Of a stretch of DNA of 64,000 bases, positions 58,346-64,000 are shown in pieces. Below the pieces are notes generated by a model that was given only the letters and a program-made list of their open reading frames with translations, was not told where the DNA came from and did not search any database. Numbering within the stretch: position 1 is the stretch's first letter; every line of letters begins with the position of its first letter. The position numbers were made by a program, and so were the translations under genes. The stretch comes from Thamnidium elegans. Its lineage: Eukaryota > Mucoromycota > Mucoromycetes > Mucorales > Mucoraceae. The stretch spans positions 1,116,001 to 1,180,000 of the forward strand of contig JAIXMG010000006.1 of the NCBI GenBank assembly GCA_025201345.1, read 5' to 3'.

Positions 58346-59540
58346 TCCCAACACTACAGACTGACCACCTTGAAGTTCTTGGACTGTAATTTACACCGCA
58401 TATGTAGTAAAAAGGTATAAAGAGTATTTTTTTTCTGTTTACTTTGCGGGCAAATAAATCTTTTGGGTTCGGCAAAGACCTTTTTTTGTTACACAACTCC
58501 TTATTAAGTGAAGCCAATACATATATTTCAAAGTGAGTTTATTACTTATCTACATTTTCTTTACTTGATTGCACATATCCATCTTTGAAGCTTTTTTTTT
58601 TTCACTTATACTTTACAAGCCCAATCTACTTTTTCAGTCGTCTATAAAGAAGATTGTTATTTTTTAAATGAGGTACATAAGGATTACTTCAAAAAAGAAA
58701 GCTCATTCTTTTTTTTCACCGAGATGCCTATTGTAAACCTGCTGTGAAAACTAAATTAGTATATATTATATAACTGCCAGTAACATGTATACCATCATCA
58801 CGTACCTTCCCTCCCTGCTTTTGAAGGGGGGGGGGTTTCTTGGGTGTAGGTTTTAATAAGATGGCTTTCAGAACGTCTACGTTTAGAACAGCTTCTGCCC
58901 ATAATGTCAAATGTCAATAATTATGATGCGTTATTGAAACGGAAATGCTGTTAGTCATTGTTGTTTGTTGTTGTTGTTGTTGCAACATTAGATTGTGCCT
59001 TTTGTTCATGAATTCAAGCGAGAGAAAAAAAAGAAAAAAAGAAAAAAGAAAGCTTGAAGTATTTTTTATGCATGAATTAATTCTTTGTTTTCTGTTCAAT
59101 CTCAGACGATTCGAGCCAACTTTGAATTGTTTACAACAATGTGCTTTGAAAGAAAAAAATAATCTATTAGTACATATACGATTAATGAGTAGTAGGTTAT
59201 ATTTATATATACCATCAAGCAATAGTGTTTTATTACAGTGTGAATGAATACACTATTAGACTGAGTAAATCGTGTGTTTTTTATCGCCTATTTAATTAAT
59301 TAACAATATAAAATATAGTATTCTGAAACATGCTTTGACCTTTTTTTTTTTTAAAAAAAAGCTTCTTCATTTAAAGCATCTTATTTTTCTTACAAGAGAT
59401 ACTCAGTTTAGCTGTTGTAGTTGAGAATTTACTCTCACGAAACAGTCACGTGATAGTTATTGCTGCGCAAATTGATATAAACAAAAAAAAAAGTCAAAAA
59501 AAAAAAAGGCTTTCTTCTTCATATTGTTAAATAAGTAAGT
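58346..59540. other. Intergenic, nothing recognised
   Basis: A G10 run lies near 58826-58835, a TTG trinucleotide run at about 58957-58982, and an AATAAA-like site near 58453. Frames at 58914-59247 on both strands are low-complexity. The right end should hold the promoter of the next gene. Confidence 0.35.
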
Positions 59541-59660
59541 ATGTCCGCACAAAAGCTCAAGTAAGTAAAAAAAATTAAAGTGCTTCTTTATTATTAATTT
59601 GAACTAATCTCTTTTCTTTTCAAATTAGTTTATAACAACAACAACAACTTCTTAATGCAG

Positions 59661-61379
59661 CATGTTTAGCTGTGCTTTCCTCACCTGATACTTTGTATCC
59701 TGTAAAGTTTGATCCTTTTGAACATTTCGTTTCTAAGGCCCAAAACTTTGCAAACAACTTGGTTTACCTCGCGTTAGCTCTTGTTATCACTTGGTTTATC
59801 TCCCTTCATAGCTTCATTCTTCTTGCTGTTACCTTGGGATTAGTAAAACTTTACTCTTTTCATGGTCGCTTCGCAATTAGGAATGCTGCTAAATGGTATT
59901 GGTACGAATGTACTGATAACCATAAGAAGGCTCATGAGTCAAATCATGTTCCTTCTAATATTGATTATAGCTGTTACTGTAGTAGCCTTGGTGTAAAAGA
60001 TGCTGGCTATATCGTTTCAGATTATAGCGACTGTTACTGTAGTAGTCTTGTAGGTGAAGATGCTGGTCCTATTAATTCTGAGGACAATGGTTACTGTTAC
60101 TGTAGTAGTCTTGAAGGTGAAGATGCTGGTGCCATTGGTCCATGCAACGAACACTGTTACTGTAGTATGCTTGTAGGAAAAGATGCTGGTGTTCTTGCAA
60201 AAGGTGATGATGTTGTCGGCGTTGACAATATTCATTTACCTGGAGATACTGACTTGAGAGATGGTCATGGTGCAAATGACATCGATCTCGTCGCCGGTGA
60301 ATGTAGTGTAGATACTAACTTGTTAGTACAAAATGCAGAGATTTATGGAAACATGAATCCTGTAATTTTGGAAAACAAGTTTTTGTCTCCTACTGAGAAG
60401 ATGGACGATAATACAGTTTCTACTGTATTTCATCCTTTTGTTGTAGAAGAAAAAGAATGTGGTGGTAGTGACCCTTCTTTTTTTTATTTCAAAAATACCA
60501 AATCACAAGCTTCGGCTATTCGTCGTTCTCGTTTACGAGTTCGTAGATTTATCCGTTCTTGTCCAGGTGCACCTCGTTGTACCCGTGTTAGGCCTCTCCG
60601 CTTTTTTGGATCTTCTTCTTCCCGTTTCTCTTCCTCTTTGGTAGAGTACATGGAAGTTGATTGTTTTGATGAGTTGGAGAAGATGGAAGTTGAAACTAGC
60701 TCTTGCGAACCAATGGATATTGACTCTTTTGAGGAAATGTCTGTTAGTGACCAAGAGTTAGTTGTTGGTAATTTTGGATCTTTTTCTTTTGGTTACGTAC
60801 CAACTTTAAAAGAAGGCTCTTTTGAGCCTGTAGTCACTGGTGCTGGTTCACCAGTTATTTCTATGCCTTTACCACCATCTTGTGGTGTATTTTTGAAGGA
60901 ACCAGTTCCCTCAGATGTTTTACCTGTTGCTACAGGTAAGGAATTTGAAACTTCTGTTTCCAAGGAGCGCGGGCGCGCACCAATTGCAACGACTAAAGAA
61001 GAAAATGTTTCTTCTTTAGTCAATGCAATTATTTCCACTACAAGACCTTTAGTGGAAGATCCTTTTGATTCGAAGCCTTTGAAGGCTTCAACTACTACTA
61101 CTACTACTAGTACTGCTACTACTGCTGCTGCTGCTTCCGCTGCTACTAATGCTACTACTGCTACTACTACTGCTAAAAAATCTTTTTTGGATGCATTATT
61201 TGATGGTAAGATATACATATATATATATTAAACGACTTAGCTATGTGTACTAAAAATAACTTGTCTATAATATAGAAGCAGAAGAGGAAGAGGAAGAGGA
61301 AGAAGAGCGTGAAAAACGCAAGCTCAAAAAGAAAGATGGCAGAAAGATACTTCATCCTAAAACTCATATAATAAGATAA
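59661..61379 (+). CDS. Unrecognised membrane protein with four Cys-Tyr-Cys tandem repeats
   Basis: A large exon to 61205 joins in phase to 61276-61379. Its N-terminus starts near CLAVLSSPDTLYPVKFDPFE. A membrane hairpin follows (NNLVYLALALVITWFISL, then HSFILLAVTLGLVKLYS). After a short basic stretch come four repeats of about 20 residues with the core CYCSSLxGxDAG (codons at about 59969, 60029, 60095 and 60155). Then comes a long Ser/Thr/Glu-rich region with a basic patch RRSRLRVRRFIRSCPGAPR, a Thr/Ala-rich tract (61090-61180), KKSFLDALFDG, and an acidic-to-basic tail (EAEEEEEEEEERE, KRKLKKKDGRKI). I do not recognise the family. The initiator exon is unsolved: a short exon MSAQKL at 59541-59560 has a GTAAGT donor but is out of phase with every acceptor seen. 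Confidence 0.65.
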
Positions 61380-61439
61380 GTATTTTCTGCCATCTTATAT
61401 AATCATTGTAAAAAAAATCCAAGAAATCAAGAGAAACAT

Positions 61440-61615
61440 AAATGCTTCCTAGCAAAATCAGCGGTAGAATATCAAGAGAAATGTAGTAAATGATCCCGGG
61501 TAAATCATCAACAGTAAAATATCAAGATAAATATGGATGATATCTCGTAAAATCAACCATAGCGTATCAATAAAAGAAACCCGGAAAAATCAGCAATAGA
61601 ACATCAAGACCAAAA
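61440..61615. repeat. Degenerate minisatellite, about 50-60-bp units
   Basis: Four units share AAATCAxCxxTAGxxTATCAAGA: near 61455, 61503, 61547 and 61585. A pure C run of about 14 follows at 61624-61637. This lies immediately 3' of the Cys-repeat gene and may be part of its 3' UTR or a decayed element. Confidence 0.6.
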
Positions 61616-61637
61616 CCTCTTACCCCCCCCCCCCCCT

Positions 61638-62766
61638 TGCTATCTTACCAAAAGTCAAGCATTCTTTAAGATTTTCCATTTGACTAAACCACTTAAAAAG
61701 TTAATTGAAAAATCTAAAGGGCTTTGTTGTTGTGCCTTGGGGGTAACTGTTTATATTATTTATTTAACAATATCACTGTGAAATGAAGCCAAAATATATA
61801 TAGCATTACTTCAAGATTTTATGATTTGCAATTGAAGGAAAAAAAGAACACTCGCTGATTTACAAAGGATTGAAATCTTATCCTTCAAGATTTTTATAAT
61901 TGCAATGGAAGCCTTTGCTGATTAACAAAGAGTTGAAATAAAATCACTCTCAGTAATTTCAATCGCACTGAAAGTACATCAACCTCCATCAAATACCCTT
62001 TACATTATCAAATAGGTATGTCTACTAAAAAAAAAACTAGTTTCTAAACCACTCTCTCACTTTGATCTTTAGTAGGGAAAAATCACTATAACTTCAACTA
62101 GAGGAGCTATTACATATATTGTATATAAATCATCTATCATTTTTAAATAGGTAAGTATTCTAGAATTAATACATACATATATAATATTAATATGTTTTTA
62201 TTTATTTATTATTTAGTTACATCAACTGCGTAATAGTATTAAAGATGAAAATTCGTCATCAAGATAGGCTTTTTTTCAAGGATTCAAATATCCTTTTTGT
62301 TCTCCCGTTATCCGATCACTCCACTAGTTAAGACATATATCACAAAACCAAGTTTAATCCTTTTACTTAGTAACAAGTAGATGTTGAACCTACTTGTAAA
62401 AAGTCATCTTTATGTAAACTGATTGAATAGTTAAATTATTACATTTTAATAAAGTTTAAACTATAGTCGTGTACCTTTCCCGTTTACCTTTTTTTTTTCC
62501 AATAAATAAGGTTATGTCTTCTTTTTTCTTTTCAGAGAAAAAAAAGGTATTTTTCTACTGGCGTGATTTATTTGTATAATGAAATCATGGATTTATATTA
62601 GTACTCTGTGTAATACCATTATTTCAAATATCCTGTTCATATATCAAATGGATGCTTTTGTATTAATGCACCAAAAACATTGGTTCACCAGATTCAGCAA
62701 CATTTTTTTTTTTTTTTTTTTTCGCTCAAGAGCATTTAACTTTTTTTTGGCATAGATAAATATGAC
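61638..62766. other. Intergenic, nothing recognised
   Basis: Two loosely similar segments at 61795-61870 and 61885-61940 (both containing CAAGATTTTTATxATTGCAA-like and TGATTxACAAA-like words) suggest an old local duplication. There is a T-rich run before 62722. No gene is seen. Confidence 0.35.
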
Positions 62767-63063
62767 ATGATACTCAAATCAGATACCAGGTACTTTGTAA
62801 GTCAGGTGAAAAGAAATTTGGAGAAGATTATTGAAGAAAACAAGAATCAAGGAGTTAGTAGTAGCAGAAAAACAATTATCCACGCCGAAGAAGGGCTTTT
62901 CTCAGTTAAACAGATTCAAAAGAATCTCGAAGACAATAACAGAAGTGAAGGAGAAAGAAATAAAGATGCTGCATTTATTGAAACTCTCAGCAAGTCCGGA
63001 AAGAGAAAAAAATGGAGAGAAGTTTTTGATAAAGGTAAAGCAAATGGCCTGTTCAAGCCATAG
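62767..63063 (+). CDS. Hypothetical charged, helical protein, 98 residues
   Basis: The frame starts MILKSDTRYFVSQVKRNLEK and is rich in Lys, Glu and Asn, with likely helices (LFSVKQIQKNLEDNN, KRKKWREVFDKGKANGLFKP). A TAG acceptor-like site at 62754-62756 precedes it in phase with DKYDM, so it might be the last exon of a longer gene whose upstream part I could not find. No domain is recognised. It is read here as a small hypothetical gene or exon. Confidence 0.4.
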   Translation: MILKSDTRYFVSQVKRNLEKIIEENKNQGVSSSRKTIIHAEEGLFSVKQIQKNLEDNNRSEGERNKDAAFIETLSKSGKRKKWREVFDKGKANGLFKP

Positions 63064-63310
63064 AAATCATCTACTACCCTCAAAAGTTCCTATTATCACA
63101 TTCAAAAAAGAAACAAGAGATCAAATGAATGATTTATTTAAAAATAAAGTTTTATTGTTGAATCCGTTTGTGTGGTTTAGCTTCACAGGCTAAAGATATA
63201 GTTTGGGTATTTGAAGGGTGCGATAAGGTGAACGTTTTATTGGGATTATATATAAAATGACACAATGTAAAAAGTGCAGATGTAAATGTATTAGTTGTAT
63301 TCATGTTGAC

Positions 63311-63830
63311 TTAATTATCAGCAAAAAATAAATAGTATTTGCTCGCCCAAAACTTAGATTCACATTGCGTCAAAAATGGATGATCAATAACATTAAACTC
63401 TCCATCGTTCTTTAATTTAGAGCTGCTTTTGATAGAAATGACCAAAACTGTGGGCAAGATCCTAAAATTCTCACAAACCAACGTTGAGCGTTCGATAATT
63501 TCCAAAATCGTAGTTTGGTTAACATCTTCTTGAATAACAACAAGTACTGGAATGAATTTTTCATTACTCATATTTTGTGAGGCATACAAGGTATGTGCAC
63601 CTTTAGTATCAGCCCACTCGGTCAGGGCTACTGAGTAGCTATCAGGAGAAACATCCACGACTTATATATTAGTACTTTCAAACGCGTAATACAAATATCG
63701 ATGTATTACCAATGAGAGAGTGAATAATTATACGCATTATTTCTGGATCGCTTAATAGCATTTTGCTCATGAGATCAGCGCCCGGTTTCCACTTCAATGG
63801 TAATTTGAATCTTTCTAAACCTTCTGTCAT
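63311..63830 (-). CDS. PD-(D/E)XK-family transposase-like protein, 156 residues
   Basis: Exons 63830-63710 and 63660-63311 join in phase. The start MTEGLERFKLPLKWKPGADL leads to LLSDPEIMRIIIHSLIGVVD, VALTEWADTKGAHTLYASQN, FIPVLVVIQEDVNQTTILEI and FRILPTVLVISIKSSS. The layout (LKWxxGADxL, WADTKGAHTLYAS, FIPVLxxIQxxVN, LPxVLVISI) resembles short PD-(D/E)XK nuclease-fold transposase-like proteins found in many copies in Mucorales genomes. The expected acidic residue before IQ is a Val here (VVIQED), so catalytic ability is doubtful. The family call is from memory of the pattern, so it is tentative. A longer N-terminus from 63929 is possible. Confidence 0.45.
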
Positions 63831-64000
63831 ACTTGAATAAGCCCCTTTAAGTAATCTAGTTTTATTTTTAGTTGAATAATTAAATAGTAATGTTGTATTG
63901 CAAAGTGGCAAAGGAAAAAAGAGAAACAATCCGTCATCACCATTAGCGTCACCAAACCATCACCAAACCATCACCTTTTTTTTTAATTATTACTTGAATT
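63831..64000. other. Right edge of window
   Basis: Three tandem copies of an 11-bp unit (CACCAAACCAT) lie at about 63951-63975. There is nothing else beyond the promoter side of the transposase-like gene. Confidence 0.4.

Noticed and set aside
60793..61218. Minus-strand frame of 141 codons
   Set aside because: Shadow of the Thr/Ala repeat region of the Cys-repeat gene on the plus strand.
1..64000. CRISPR arrays, operons or prokaryotic systems
   Set aside because: The window is clearly eukaryotic (introns, nuclear tRNAs, mitochondrial presequences); no regularly spaced repeat array is present.

Overview
The window is nuclear DNA of a filamentous fungus, most likely one of the Mucoromycota (Mucorales-like). 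The evidence is strong AT richness, compact genes with many short GT..AG introns (often holding long T or A runs), a full LARP1 with DM15 repeats, a gene for a BK-type potassium channel, and decayed HSP70-like, F-box and retroelement copies of a kind common in those genomes. I assigned the lineage by protein character and gene structure, not by a database search.

Layout. 1-2.5 kb: a decayed copy of a repeat seen again at 45.4-46.3 kb. 2.5-9.7 kb: GDA1 (Golgi nucleoside diphosphatase, +), a 22-exon Slo/BK-like potassium channel (-) and ribosomal protein eS25 (-). 9.8-15.5 kb: gene-poor, with a degenerate gene and a very short gene for a 49-residue secreted peptide. 15.5-35 kb: dense housekeeping genes: a bZIP factor, NAD(P)HX epimerase, acetyl-CoA synthetase, ATP synthase subunit i/j, LARP1, a mitochondrial carrier, hexokinase, the NEDD8 E1 regulatory subunit ULA1, an F-box/LRR protein and coproporphyrinogen oxidase. 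36.8-40.8 kb: BRL1/BRR6, an unknown acidic protein whose stop codon overlaps that of BRL1, and cytochrome b5. 40.8-51 kb: a repeat-rich gene desert with an HSP70-like pseudogene, two divergent tRNA genes (Glu, Arg) flanked by LTR-like copies, a perfect 388-bp inverted repeat and a LINE fragment. 51-55.3 kb: DRE2, ketopantoate hydroxymethyltransferase and mitochondrial IF3. 55.3-64 kb: a decayed LRR gene, dispersed repeats, an unrecognised membrane protein with four tandem Cys-Tyr-Cys repeats, and a transposase-like PD-(D/E)XK-family gene.

The genes do not form one pathway. Several bear on central carbon and energy metabolism (hexokinase, acetyl-CoA synthetase, NAD(P)HX repair, ATP synthase subunit, carrier, haem, pantothenate/CoA), but fungal gene order seldom implies co-function and I see no biosynthetic cluster. 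The items most worth follow-up are the BK-like channel without an obvious calcium bowl, the Cys-repeat membrane protein, the small secreted peptide, the perfect palindrome beside the tRNA pair, and an in-frame intron placed exactly between the basic region and zipper of the bZIP factor. Exon joins were made by eye from splice consensus, reading phase and family similarity; where the first exon could not be resolved I say so.
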